DNA of 64,000 bases from Zipacnadum sp036504235. Lineage in GTDB: Bacteria > Armatimonadota > Zipacnadia > Zipacnadales > Zipacnadaceae. The stretch covers positions 62,001 to 126,000 of the forward strand of contig DASXVN010000006.1 of assembly GCA_036504235.1 (NCBI GenBank). The letters are read 5' to 3'. Positions within the stretch are counted from its first letter, which is position 1. Each line of letters starts with the position of its first letter. A program made the translations under genes and the position numbers. Below the pieces are notes generated by a model. The model had not been told where the DNA came from. It worked only from the letters and a program-made list of their open reading frames with translations, and searched no databases. Below, in pieces: positions 1-8,312 of the stretch.

Positions 1-346
1 AGAGGCCGAAGTGCAGCCCCTCGGCGCGTGCGGCCTCCGCGGCCAGCTCCACCAAGTCGCCGCGCCCGGCCTGCCAGGGGCTGGACTTGAGCGAGTGGTC
101 GGTGGTATCGGTGGGCCAGTTGCAGAAGCCGTCGTGGTGCTTGGCGGTGACCACCAGATAGCGCATCCCCGCCTCCCGCGCGGCCCGGGCCCACTGCCGG
201 GGATCGCAGGCCGTCGGGTGGACCACCGCCGGGTCCTCGCTCCCGTCGCCCCACTCCTGATCTAGAAACGTGTTGGGTCCGAAATGGCAGAACATGCCGA
301 ATTCGGCCTGCTGAAAGGCCAGTTGTCGCGCGGAAGGTACGACCAT
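1..346 (-). CDS. alpha-L-fucosidase (GH29), N-terminal part, cut by window edge
   Basis: The minus strand encodes the first 115 or so residues of a GH29-type alpha-L-fucosidase, which removes terminal alpha-L-fucose from glycans. The visible part has the family's opening block (EFGMFCHFGPNTF, usually FGMFIHWG), then an arginine-rich alpha/beta-barrel helix and the strongly conserved block LVVTAKHHDGFCNWPT with the substrate-binding His-His pair, followed by TDHS and a GRGDLV segment. The catalytic nucleophile region lies beyond the edge. The ATG at 346 has a GAGGAG site just upstream and starts 15 bases after the stop of the aldo/keto reductase, so it is the third gene of a minus-strand operon. 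No signal peptide is present, so a cytoplasmic role on imported oligosaccharides is inferred. Confidence 0.85.
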   Translation of the reverse strand, partial: MVVPSARQLAFQQAEFGMFCHFGPNTFLDQEWGDGSEDPAVVHPTACDPRQWARAAREAGMRYLVVTAKHHDGFCNWPTDTTDHSLKSSPWQAGRGDLVELAAEAARAEGLHFGL

Positions 347-360
347 GCTAGTTCTCCTCG

Positions 361-1329
361 TCAGAAGCTGCTCTCCAACGCCGCGGTGATCTGGGCGACT
401 TCCGCCGCGGTCAGTTCCACCTCGCCGGCCCCGGCGTTCTCGCGCGCCTGCTCAGGATTCCGCGCGCCGACCAGGGCGTGCGTCAGCCCCGGCTGGGCCA
501 CGGTCCAGGCGATGGTGAGCTGCGCCAGAGTCAGCCCCCGGGCGTCGGCCAGCGGCTGAATCTGCGCCAGGAAGGCGGCCACTCGCGCGCGGTTTTCCCG
601 GCTGAACTGGGGGTTGCCGGCGCGCATGTCGCCGGCGGGGAACTCCCGCTCCGGCCCGACCTTGCCGGTCAGCAGCCCCTGAGCCAGCGGCGAGTAGGCC
701 AGCGCGGCCACCCCGTGCTCGCGGCAGTAGGGCAGCAGCGTGGTCTCAATATCCCGGTGCATCATGCTGTAGTGCTCCTGGATCACGTCCACGGTCCCGT
801 AGCGGCCGTACTCCTCGAGCTGCTCCCGGGTGACGTTGCTCACGCCGAGGGCGCGGATCTTGCCCTCCCGCCGGAGCGCCTCCAGGGTGGTCATGGTCTC
901 CTCAATCGGCGTAGTGGGGTCCTGCCAGTGGGTCTGCAGCAGGTCGATGTAGTCGGTCTGCAGGCGGCGCAGGCTCTGCTCCACCTCGTAGCGGAGCGAT
1001 TCGGCGCCCAGGTAGCGGTGCACCGGCTGGCCGTCCTCGTTGAAGAAGAAGTTGCCGCGGTCGGTGTGCCAGACCAGGCCGCACTTGGTGGCCAGGATCG
1101 CTTGGTCGCGGCGTCCGACCAGGGCGCGGCCCACGACCTCCTCCGAGCGCCCCAGCCCATACGCGGGCGCGGTATCAAGGAAGTTGATCCCCGCGTCGAG
1201 GCCGGCCTGCACGGCGGCAATCGCCTGCTGGTCGTCGCTCCCGCCCCAGGTCCAGCCGCCAATCGCCCAAGCCCCGAAGGCCACGACGGAGGCGTGAATT
1301 CCCGAGTTGCCCAACGGTCGGTAACGCAT
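361..1329 (-). CDS. aldo/keto reductase
   Basis: This 322-residue protein is a complete NADPH-dependent aldo/keto reductase of the bacterial YajO/Tas/GSP69-like type. It starts MRYRPLGNSGIHAS, has the active-site block INFLDTAPAYGLGRSE (Asp and Tyr of the tetrad), ILATKCGL (Lys), LLQTHWQD (His) and GVSNV. The C-terminal cofactor-binding segment TLAQLTIAWTVAQPGLTHALVGARNPEQ is also present. It lies between a UROD-like gene (17-base gap) and the fucosidase (15-base gap) on the same strand. That suggests a role in oxidising or reducing a deoxysugar or related carbonyl, but the substrate cannot be read from the sequence. Confidence 0.92.
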   Translation of the reverse strand: MRYRPLGNSGIHASVVAFGAWAIGGWTWGGSDDQQAIAAVQAGLDAGINFLDTAPAYGLGRSEEVVGRALVGRRDQAILATKCGLVWHTDRGNFFFNEDGQPVHRYLGAESLRYEVEQSLRRLQTDYIDLLQTHWQDPTTPIEETMTTLEALRREGKIRALGVSNVTREQLEEYGRYGTVDVIQEHYSMMHRDIETTLLPYCREHGVAALAYSPLAQGLLTGKVGPEREFPAGDMRAGNPQFSRENRARVAAFLAQIQPLADARGLTLAQLTIAWTVAQPGLTHALVGARNPEQARENAGAGEVELTAAEVAQITAALESSF

Positions 1330-1346
1330 GGTACTAACCTCCGGGT

Positions 1347-2432
1347 CTAGCTATGATCGCACAGCCACTGCAGAAATTCGTCAATCTCCGCCCGCGAGGG
1401 GCCGCCGTTGACGCTATAGATGACCAGTTCCGGCCGCAACTCCTGGTGCAGCGTCTTGAGCGCCTCAATCGGCCCGTAGGCGTAGACAGACTTGCCGGCT
1501 GCCTGGAATTGCTGGAGCAACTCGACCCAGGTGAACATCTCGCGGCCGGTGGCGTCCCGGGCGGCTCCCGGCACCCACTGGATGCCGTGTAGTTCGGGCA
1601 GGCTCAGCAGCGAGGGCACATGGCAGAGCGCCTCGGGCCCGTCGAGGTGGTAGATACTGTGGTCCACGAACTCGGTCTCGTCCTCCAGGCAGGGCATGAC
1701 CCAGCGGTCGAACATGGGCGGCGACATCAGCGCGGCGAAGTCGCATTGCACCGCGGCGGTGCGCCCCGCGCCCACCACCCCCAGCCAGGAGGTCGTGTAG
1801 CCCACCTCGAACATCCCCGCCGCCTCCGCGATGGCGTCATAGACCGGAGCGAAGAACTCGCGGACCTCCGTGACCGCCCGGTCAATGACCTCCGGCTGGT
1901 CGAGCATGTCCATACACAGCCGCCCGTAGCCGCGGATCGCGCCCAGGCCGTCCACATTGCTGTGGGTGTCCAGGGTGCAGAGCAGCGCGCGCCCGGCGGC
2001 CTTGGTCTTGAGGAAGGCGCAAAAATCGAGCATCTGCCGCCAGGCGAAGTTGTCCTCGTCCCAGCGTAGCGGCAGGGCCTGGCTCCAGTCTTCCACGAAG
2101 GGATGCACCCAGGTGGTCCCGCCGCTATCGGGAGAAGTCACGATCTCCGCGCCCAGGAAGGCCGCGAACTGGTCCGGCCCCCAGCACGGGGCGAAGTTGG
2201 GGAAGGCCTCGGCGGCGTAGTAGGTCGCGCCCGCCGCGGCGTCCATGACCTCCGCCGCCCCGGCGAAATCCCCGTCGAAACCATCCAACTGCTGGGGCCA
2301 GCGCGCCACCGCCGGCGCTCCTTCCCGGGCGCAGGAAGCCAGCACCGGGGGACGGTCCAGCAGGTCCCCGGCCCAGAAAGCTGCCAAACGCTGTAGCGCC
2401 TCGTCTGCGTTAGGTTTGTGGCTGAGCTCCAT
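1347..2432 (-). CDS. uroporphyrinogen decarboxylase-like protein
   Basis: A 361-residue member of the URO-D superfamily. It belongs to the group of environmental proteins often labelled 'trimethylamine corrinoid protein 2-like' or 'UROD domain protein', not to the heme enzyme HemE. Recognisable segments are the N-terminal FWAGDLLDRPPVLAS, the mid-protein TTSWLGV and the diagnostic block HSIYHLDGPEALCHVPSLL, whose His and Asp lie where methyltransferase relatives bind metal or substrate. HemE's arginine-rich N-terminal signature is missing, so a heme role is unlikely. GAGGGTGG precedes the ATG. As first gene of the operon with the reductase and fucosidase, it may act in sugar-linked or one-carbon catabolism; the reaction is unknown. 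Confidence 0.75.
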   Translation of the reverse strand: MELSHKPNADEALQRLAAFWAGDLLDRPPVLASCAREGAPAVARWPQQLDGFDGDFAGAAEVMDAAAGATYYAAEAFPNFAPCWGPDQFAAFLGAEIVTSPDSGGTTWVHPFVEDWSQALPLRWDEDNFAWRQMLDFCAFLKTKAAGRALLCTLDTHSNVDGLGAIRGYGRLCMDMLDQPEVIDRAVTEVREFFAPVYDAIAEAAGMFEVGYTTSWLGVVGAGRTAAVQCDFAALMSPPMFDRWVMPCLEDETEFVDHSIYHLDGPEALCHVPSLLSLPELHGIQWVPGAARDATGREMFTWVELLQQFQAAGKSVYAYGPIEALKTLHQELRPELVIYSVNGGPSRAEIDEFLQWLCDHS

Positions 2433-2525
2433 GGAGAATCCACCCTCTCTATCGATTCGTGCCGCCCGTCTTCATTCTCCCCGGAGCGGCTTTTGCCCTC
2501 CACCGGTGGCGGGGTCGGGGCGTCC

Positions 2526-2535
2526 GTAGTATAAT
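2526..2535 (+). promoter_or_regulatory. probable -10 element (TATAAT) for the 2571 gene
   Basis: A perfect TATAAT lies at 2530-2535, 35 bases before the ATG at 2571 and just ahead of the GGAGGGGG ribosome site. The matching -35 position (about 2507-2512, TGGCGG) is weak, so only the -10 is convincing. Confidence 0.45.
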
Positions 2536-2570
2536 CCCCGCAGCATTCTACCCGGAGGGGGAATTAGCAG

Positions 2571-2867
2571 ATGTCAATCAAGGCGAATATTCTCACGCCC
2601 ATCGAGATACCGGAGACGGTCCAGGTGGAGGTCGTAGACAGCATCCGCGGGACGCTGGAGATCGTCGAGGTGGATTTCCACCGGGCCATGCGCGAACTCA
2701 GCGAACTGGGCATGGTGGACCTGCACGAACTGGACCCGGAAGAACTGATTACCATGGCTTGCGCCCTGGCCCGGCACCGCGCCATCGACCACTATCTCGT
2801 GTCCATCGGCATCGATCCGCACGCCAAGCTCAAGAGCCTCGAAGCGGAGGCCAACGAGGGCGGATAG
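2571..2867 (+). CDS. small conserved-looking protein of unknown function
   Basis: A 98-residue acidic cytoplasmic protein with no signal peptide, membrane segment or cysteine. The first half reads as beta strands (MSIKANILTPIEIPETVQVEVV), the second half as amphipathic helices with ELGMVDLHELDPEELITMACALARHRAIDHYL. It has its own likely promoter and an excellent ribosome site (GGAGGGGGA, 9 bases from the ATG). The codon use is typical of the genome, so it is very probably a real gene. I do not recognise the family. It ends just before a short hairpin (2878-2896) that could act in its transcript. Confidence 0.75.
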   Translation: MSIKANILTPIEIPETVQVEVVDSIRGTLEIVEVDFHRAMRELSELGMVDLHELDPEELITMACALARHRAIDHYLVSIGIDPHAKLKSLEAEANEGG

Positions 2868-2877
2868 CGGTCGGTGG

Positions 2878-2896
2878 CACCGGCGTCTCGCCGGTG
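2878..2896. repeat. short perfect hairpin with GGCGTCTCGCC core
   Basis: CACCGGCG at 2878-2885 pairs exactly with CGCCGGTG at 2889-2896 around a TCT loop, eleven bases after the stop of the small gene at 2571-2867. There is no T-tract, so it is a weak terminator candidate at best. The same core (GGCGTCTCGCC) occurs in reverse orientation in the hairpin at 50389-50405, so it behaves like a dispersed mini-repeat. Confidence 0.6.
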
Positions 2897-2981
2897 TTGC
2901 GTTCGTCGCCGCCGACGGAATCTCCGGCCTCGCGTGTACGTCTCCTCCACAGCGCCACATCCGTGACCCAGGAGGCTCGTC

Positions 2982-4127
2982 ATGAACGCCTGCGACCGCC
3001 CCACTTCGATACGCTCGCTGCCGTACCTGGTCCTAGCGCTGCTCTTGGTCGGCCTCCTTCCAGCCTACGCCGAGGACGCCGGCCGCGCAGCGCAGATCGA
3101 GCAGTCCTTCCGGCAGCGCGATAAGAACGGCGACGGCGTACTGTCGGCGGAGGAAGTCGGCAATCCGGAGATGTTCAAGCGCCTCGACGCCAATGGCGAC
3201 GGCCAGGTGACGCTGGCCGAAGCTCAGGCGTTCTTCGCCGCACAGGGCAACCAGCCGCCCACCCCGCCGCCCCCGGTGGGGCCCGATCAGTCTTTCACCC
3301 CGCTCACCGACCTCGGCGCCAACCAGTATCAGGGCTTCCCCGGCGGTCTTTATCCTAACGGAGCCAACACGCCCCCGGCGGCGTATCTCCAGCAGGGCCT
3401 CGCTGCCGCCCGGACCGTCCAGCCCCTCAGCCCGACCGGCGACCCCAGCCCCACCGGGGCGGTGGTGCTGCTCTCTATCGGCATGTCCAATACCACCATG
3501 GAGTTCTCCGCCTTCCAGCGCCTCGCGAACGCCGACCCGGCGAAGAACCCCAGTCTGATTATCGTGGACGGCGCGCAGGGCGGCCAGGACGCGACCAAGA
3601 TCAAGGACCCCGCGGCGCCCTTCTGGACCACCGTGGACCAGCGGCTGACCGCGGCCGGCGTCACCGCCGCGCAGGTACAGGTGGCCTGGATCAAGGAAGC
3701 TATCGCCGGTGAATCCCGGACCTTCCCCGCCGACGCGCAGGAGCTACAAGACGATCTGGCCGCCATCCTGCAGATCATGGAGACCCGTTACCCGCACTTG
3801 AGGCTCGTCTACGTCTCCAGCCGCATCTACGCCGGCTACGCGACCACCCGCCTGAACCCGGAGCCCGTCGCCTACCAGGGCGGCTTTGCGGTGAAATGGT
3901 TCGTCGAGGACCGGATCAAGCAGCCGACCCCCGGCCCCTGGGTGGCCTGGGGACCGTACCTGTGGACCGACGGCGTCCGCGGCCGAGCCGACGGCCTGGT
4001 CTGGAACCGCGAGGACTGCGGCCCGGACGGCACCCACCCCTCGCCCCGCGGCTGCGCCCAAGTGGCCGACCTGCTCCTGAAGTTCTTCCAGACCGACGAG
4101 ACGGCGCGGGGCTGGTTCGTGAAGTAG
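2982..4127 (+). CDS. exported EF-hand protein with SGNH-hydrolase-like domain
   Basis: A 381-residue secreted protein. Residues about 10-30 form a signal peptide (hydrophobic core, ending PAYA). Two canonical EF-hand loops follow: D47-N49-D51-S55-E58 and D69-N71-D73-T77-E80, so a calcium-binding pair. A proline-rich linker (about 88-103) leads to a domain with an SGNH/GDSL-like layout. VVLLSIGMSNT carries a candidate nucleophile Ser, and WNREDCGPDGTHPSPRG near the C-terminus carries the Asp-x-x-His block. The assignment to SGNH esterases is by motif and order only. AGGAGG precedes the ATG. It stands alone before the polysaccharide locus; a role in de-esterifying surface glycans is possible but not shown. 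Confidence 0.75.
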   Translation: MNACDRPTSIRSLPYLVLALLLVGLLPAYAEDAGRAAQIEQSFRQRDKNGDGVLSAEEVGNPEMFKRLDANGDGQVTLAEAQAFFAAQGNQPPTPPPPVGPDQSFTPLTDLGANQYQGFPGGLYPNGANTPPAAYLQQGLAAARTVQPLSPTGDPSPTGAVVLLSIGMSNTTMEFSAFQRLANADPAKNPSLIIVDGAQGGQDATKIKDPAAPFWTTVDQRLTAAGVTAAQVQVAWIKEAIAGESRTFPADAQELQDDLAAILQIMETRYPHLRLVYVSSRIYAGYATTRLNPEPVAYQGGFAVKWFVEDRIKQPTPGPWVAWGPYLWTDGVRGRADGLVWNREDCGPDGTHPSPRGCAQVADLLLKFFQTDETARGWFVK

Positions 4128-4519
4128 GGAAGAGGCAACGGTCGGTCGCCTTCTCCGCCTGCTCGCTGGCTCCTCCGCCGCAAGTCAAGCCTCTCCTCTG
4201 CCCCAGGCGCATGGTCGCCGGTGCCCCGGCACGCCGCCCCTCTTCCCTCGTTCCTCGTTAACTGCTCAGACCCTTCGTTGAACGCTTCCGGCGAGAAACT
4301 TGACATTTCGTTTCCCGCGCGCGCGAACGGGTGAACCGCGCTTTCGCACGGAGCGTCAGGGCAAATACGTCGCATCTCCACAGCACAAGCCAGATCAGAG
4401 ACGTAGGAGGCAGCAGTCAGTACACCAGCCGGCCCTGTGATGATAGTCCGCTGACACAGGAACCGGCTAGAGAATCAGTCGTCATTGCCACGGGTTGGGA
4501 TGGTCGGGAGGGATCGGGA
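4128..4519 (+). promoter_or_regulatory. 392-base leader region of the polysaccharide locus
   Basis: No convincing gene lies between the EF-hand protein and the first polysaccharide gene. A perfect -35 hexamer TTGACA is at 4300-4305, but the expected -10 position (about 4323-4328) is GC-rich and unconvincing. The CapD frame is open upstream to 4331, but that stretch has poor codon bias and no ribosome site at its ATG. A GTAGGAGG at about 4405-4412 is not followed by a usable start. I found no JUMPstart/ops motif. The region is best read as a long 5' leader with promoter. Confidence 0.4.
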
Positions 4520-6565
4520 GTGGCCGAAAAGACTGCCAGCTTTAACCAGACGAGCAACAGCCACGGAACGCGACCGGCGCCCTGCCGCGGCCGGGAGTTT
4601 GGGGTGCGCGTAGGTGCTGCTCTGGCGGCCCTGGAACGCCGCATCGACGTGGAGGATCGCGACTACGTCAAGATTGCTGTTGACATCGTGCTTATCGCGC
4701 TCGCGGCGGCTTGGAGTTGGGCCGTGGTGATGGGACGCGAGGTCAGCCTCGTCAACACCGGGTATTTCGTAGCGATTGCGCTCGTGGTGCGCCTCGCCGT
4801 CTACGGGTATCTTCACATCTGGAAGTATTCCTGGAGGCAGGTCGCCGCGCCGGACATCCTGCAGTTGTCGGCCAGCGCCGTGCTCGCAATGCCGCTTTTT
4901 GCTATTGCCCTCTATCTGCCCTATTTCTACCCCGGACGTTTCCTCTTGCCTGAATTGGGCCGGCCTTCCATCCTTCTGCTCACCGAGCCCGCCTTCTACA
5001 TGCTGTTTCTGTGCGCGGCCCGGCTCGCGGCGCGGGTCGGGGAGGCCACGCAGGCCGCCGGCGCCGGACGCATTCCAGTCTTGGTAGTCGGCGCCGGCTC
5101 CACCGGAGCCGCGCTCGGGTACCTGCTGGAGGAAGTAGGCGATGAGTACACCGTAGTCGGATACCTGGATGAGGACCCCCACAAGGTCGGCCGCCGCCTG
5201 CGGGGGAAACCCGTCCTCGGCGGTTTGAACCAGGCCGCGGCCCTGGCGCAGAGCAGCGGAGCCGAGATCATCGTCATCGCCCAGGACACGTTGGGACCGG
5301 ATCACTTGCGCCAGATGCTGCTCGCGCTCGAGGCCACCGGCTTACCCCTGCGGACCGTCCCGCCCATGTCTGACGTCATCACGCATCAGGCCCGGCTCGA
5401 TGATCTGCGCGAGATCAACATGGAGGACCTGCTGCCGCGCAACGAAGTGCGTCTCGACTGCGAGGGGATATCTGAATACCTCGCCGGCAAGACGGTCATG
5501 GTCACGGGCGGCGGCGGCTCCATCGGCCGGCAGCTCTGCCGCCGGGTCGTGGAGTGCGGGGCGGCGCGGGTCGTGGTGCTAGGTCGAGGCGAGAACAGCG
5601 TGTTCGAGGCGGTCCAGGAGCTGAACGAACTGGACTCCGCTTGTGAGATCGTCCCGGTGATCTGCTGCGTTCGCGATCGAACCAGCTTGCAGCGGGTCTT
5701 CGAGCAGTTCTCCCCTCAAGTTGTCTTCCACGCGGCGGCGCATAAGCACGTGCCGCTCATGGAGCTTTACCCCGCCGAGGCCATCAAGAACAATGTGGGC
5801 GGGACCTTGAACCTGGTGCAGTTGTGCGTACGCTATCGCGTGGAGCGGTTCGTGCTGGTCTCCACGGACAAGGCGGTTAATCCGGTAAGCATTATGGGCG
5901 CCAGCAAGCGCGTAGCCGAGGAGATCGTACGGGCCTACGCCCAGGAGAGCACCAGCAGCATGGTGAGCGTGCGTTTCGGCAATGTCCTGGGCAGCCGCGG
6001 GAGCGTGGTGCCCACCATGACGCGGCAGATCCGCAACCGGCGGCCGGTGACTATCACCCACCCGGATATGCTGCGGTACTTCATGACCATCCCGGAAGCC
6101 GTGCAGTTGATCCTGGAGGCCGGCGCCAGCCGGAGTCGCGGCGAGACCTACGTGTTGAAGATGGGACACCCGGTGAAGATCCTCGACCTCGCGTGCGACC
6201 TCATTCGTCTGGCGGGCTTGACCCCTCATGTGGATGTTCCGATCCAGTTTGTCGGCTGTCGGCCGGGCGAGAAGCTGAAAGAGGAACTGTTCACCGGCCC
6301 CGAGAACGACTGGGTGGAAGCCGGCGAGCACTTCTACGTTGTCCCCGGTCGCCGTTTGGGCCTCGATTACTTGCTGCATAAGGTGAGGCAACTGGCTCGG
6401 GCCGCGGACGACAACGATCGCGAACGCATCACCGACTTGCTCCAAGAAGTGATTCCCGACTACAAGCCGGCGGAAGCCGTGGGGAAAGCCCGACAGCGAT
6501 CTTTCGCCCGGGCCTCCAAGCCGAGCGTCGCCTTGGCGCCCCATCCCCAGCGACTCGCGGAGTGA
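4520..6565 (+). CDS. CapD/FlaA1-type membrane nucleotide-sugar dehydratase
   Basis: This 681-residue protein is a polysaccharide biosynthesis dehydratase of the WbpM/PglF/EpsC group, which converts UDP-GlcNAc to a 4-keto-6-deoxy sugar. After a short N-terminus come about four membrane helices (starting IAVDIVLIALAAAWSW). Next is a first Rossmann-like CoA-binding-type domain (VLVVGAGSTGAALGYLL) and then the catalytic SDR domain with TGGGGSIG, the block STDKAVNPVSIMGASKR (Met replaces Tyr of the YxxxK pair, as in the family) and the C-terminal FVGCRPGEKLKEELF. I chose GTG 4520 because GGAGG sits eight bases upstream; an ATG at 4331 in the same frame lacks a ribosome site. It is the first gene of the polysaccharide locus. 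Confidence 0.92.
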   Translation: MAEKTASFNQTSNSHGTRPAPCRGREFGVRVGAALAALERRIDVEDRDYVKIAVDIVLIALAAAWSWAVVMGREVSLVNTGYFVAIALVVRLAVYGYLHIWKYSWRQVAAPDILQLSASAVLAMPLFAIALYLPYFYPGRFLLPELGRPSILLLTEPAFYMLFLCAARLAARVGEATQAAGAGRIPVLVVGAGSTGAALGYLLEEVGDEYTVVGYLDEDPHKVGRRLRGKPVLGGLNQAAALAQSSGAEIIVIAQDTLGPDHLRQMLLALEATGLPLRTVPPMSDVITHQARLDDLREINMEDLLPRNEVRLDCEGISEYLAGKTVMVTGGGGSIGRQLCRRVVECGAARVVVLGRGENSVFEAVQELNELDSACEIVPVICCVRDRTSLQRVFEQFSPQVVFHAAAHKHVPLMELYPAEAIKNNVGGTLNLVQLCVRYRVERFVLVSTDKAVNPVSIMGASKRVAEEIVRAYAQESTSSMVSVRFGNVLGSRGSVVPTMTRQIRNRRPVTITHPDMLRYFMTIPEAVQLILEAGASRSRGETYVLKMGHPVKILDLACDLIRLAGLTPHVDVPIQFVGCRPGEKLKEELFTGPENDWVEAGEHFYVVPGRRLGLDYLLHKVRQLARAADDNDRERITDLLQEVIPDYKPAEAVGKARQRSFARASKPSVALAPHPQRLAE

Positions 6566-6610
6566 TCTACAGCAGGCGCCCTGTCGGCGCCTAGCTAGAG
6601 GAGGCAGCTA

Positions 6611-8269
6611 TTGCGCACGTCATCGAGTCGTGAAACCGGACGCGCAGTGTTCTGGGGCGTCTGGTTGTTGCTGGCCCTGGGTGCGGCCTGGGGGCAGGTA
6701 GCCGACAATTACGTACTGGGGCCGGGCGACAAACTCGCCATCGTGGTCTTCGATCATCCGGAACTCAGCCTCGAGGCGGTGATCCGACCGGATGGGCTGA
6801 TTACCCATCCCTTCCTGGGACCGATGCAGGTTTCCGGGCAGACTCCGGCACAACTCGCCGCCTTGGTTACGAAGGAACTCAAACGGGAACTGCGCAGCCC
6901 GCTGGTCACGGTAAGCGTGTTAGCCATGGCCGGGAATCTCGTTCACGTGAAGGGGGGCGTGACGGTTCCGGGTGACTTCCCGACGGGGCAGCCGATCACC
7001 CTGGCCCGGGCGGTGGCCCTGGCCCAGGGGCTGGCGCCCCGCGCCAACCAGAGCGAGGCCGTGATCATCAGTCCCGACGGCACGCAGCGCCCGGTGGACC
7101 TGGCCGCGGCTTTGGGGCCCAAGGCCCCCGAGTACCTTTTGTACCCGCGCGAGACCCTGCTCATTCTTCCCGCTGAGTCCAAGCCCCTGACCATCATCGG
7201 TGAGGTCGGCAAGCCCGGCAAGTACTTCGTGGCCGCTCCTGACGATACCCTGCTCGACGCCCTGCTGGCGGCGGGCTGGGTCACTCCGAACGCCGACCGC
7301 CGGCATGCCTTGATCCTGCGGCACGGAGACGAGCCCCAGCAGATAGACCTCGCGCCGCTCCTGGCCTACCAAGCGGGCGCCGTGGGTCCGCGCCTGGAGA
7401 GCGGGGACACGATCGTCTTTCCCCGGGCCACCAACTACGTCACGATCTGGGGGGCCGTCACCAAGCCGGGGAAGGTGCTGCTAGACCCCAACTCTGAGAC
7501 CGTGGCCGACGCCCTGGTCGGGGCGGGCGGACTCACCGCGGTCGCCAATCCGGATACGGCCACCCTGATTCACCTCGGGGGCGCCACCGTGCCCGTCGAC
7601 CTCCAGGCCGTGCTGACTAGCCCCACTAGTCCGGCCAATTTGCAGCTCCAAGGCGGGGATACGCTCCTGGTGGCCACGCGCCGGAACGAGATCATGGTCC
7701 TGGGCGCGGTAACGAAGCCCGGTCCCTATCCAGCTCCGCCGGGGCTTGACACTCGGCTACTGGACGCGCTCACTCTGGCCGGAGGAGTGACGCCGGAGGC
7801 TGACCTGGAGCAAGTTCAGGTCCTCCGTGGCGGCCAAGCGGCGTCCACCGTGAGTATAAGATCCCTGCTCCTGGCGGGGGATCCGCAGAACAACCTCGAG
7901 TTGCGGGTGGGCGACACGGTGGTGGTTCCCGTGGTGCGGCGCGAGGTGCTGGTCTTCGGCTACGTGGGGACTCCCGGACGCTACGAGTTTCGCGAGGGCG
8001 ACCGCGTAATGGATATCATCGCCCGCGCCGGCGGATTCGACAAGTCCTCGGCGGCGCCGTGGAAGACCGCTTTGATCCGCGCCAAGGGCGCCGATGCCGA
8101 TGTGTACCTGGTGGACATGGATAAGGTGGTCCGCGGCCAGTCCCTCGACAAGAACTACCTGGTGCAAAACAGCGATGTGATCGTCGTGCCCAAGCGGACC
8201 GGCATTGACTGGCAGCAGTGGGTCGGGGAAGTGCTGCTGCTGGGCGGGGCCGTCCGCATCTTCGGGTAG
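6611..8269 (+). CDS. Wza-like polysaccharide export protein with multiple SLBB domains
   Basis: A 552-residue exported protein starting at TTG 6611, with AGAGGAGG six bases upstream. The signal peptide (FWGVWLLLALGAAWG) is followed by the Poly_export domain opening VLGPGDKLAIVVFDHPELS and PDGLITHPFLG. After this come about five SLBB-like repeats, recognisable by the recurring pattern GxVxKPGxY/F (IIGEVGKPGKYFV, IWGAVTKPGKV, VLGAVTKPGPYPA, VFGYVGTPGRYEF). In relatives such as Wza this family forms the periplasmic and outer-membrane channel for polysaccharide. The SLBB part is longer than in Wza, as in many non-proteobacterial diderms. It is 45 bases after the dehydratase and directly ahead of its tyrosine-kinase partner. 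Confidence 0.92.
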   Translation: MRTSSSRETGRAVFWGVWLLLALGAAWGQVADNYVLGPGDKLAIVVFDHPELSLEAVIRPDGLITHPFLGPMQVSGQTPAQLAALVTKELKRELRSPLVTVSVLAMAGNLVHVKGGVTVPGDFPTGQPITLARAVALAQGLAPRANQSEAVIISPDGTQRPVDLAAALGPKAPEYLLYPRETLLILPAESKPLTIIGEVGKPGKYFVAAPDDTLLDALLAAGWVTPNADRRHALILRHGDEPQQIDLAPLLAYQAGAVGPRLESGDTIVFPRATNYVTIWGAVTKPGKVLLDPNSETVADALVGAGGLTAVANPDTATLIHLGGATVPVDLQAVLTSPTSPANLQLQGGDTLLVATRRNEIMVLGAVTKPGPYPAPPGLDTRLLDALTLAGGVTPEADLEQVQVLRGGQAASTVSIRSLLLAGDPQNNLELRVGDTVVVPVVRREVLVFGYVGTPGRYEFREGDRVMDIIARAGGFDKSSAAPWKTALIRAKGADADVYLVDMDKVVRGQSLDKNYLVQNSDVIVVPKRTGIDWQQWVGEVLLLGGAVRIFG

Positions 8270-8312
8270 CCCGTCTTTACGCCAATTGCGCACAACAGAA
8301 GGGATCCCTAAC

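Noticed and set aside
3872..4381. Minus-strand reading frame opposite the EF-hand/SGNH gene and leader
   Set aside because: It is antisense to a well-supported gene, arginine/proline-rich as usual for shadows in high-GC DNA, and has no family motif.
4331..4519. Upstream extension of the CapD-type gene from ATG 4331
   Set aside because: No ribosome site at 4331, poor codon bias and no family similarity in the extra 63 residues; GTG 4520 has GGAGG at eight bases.
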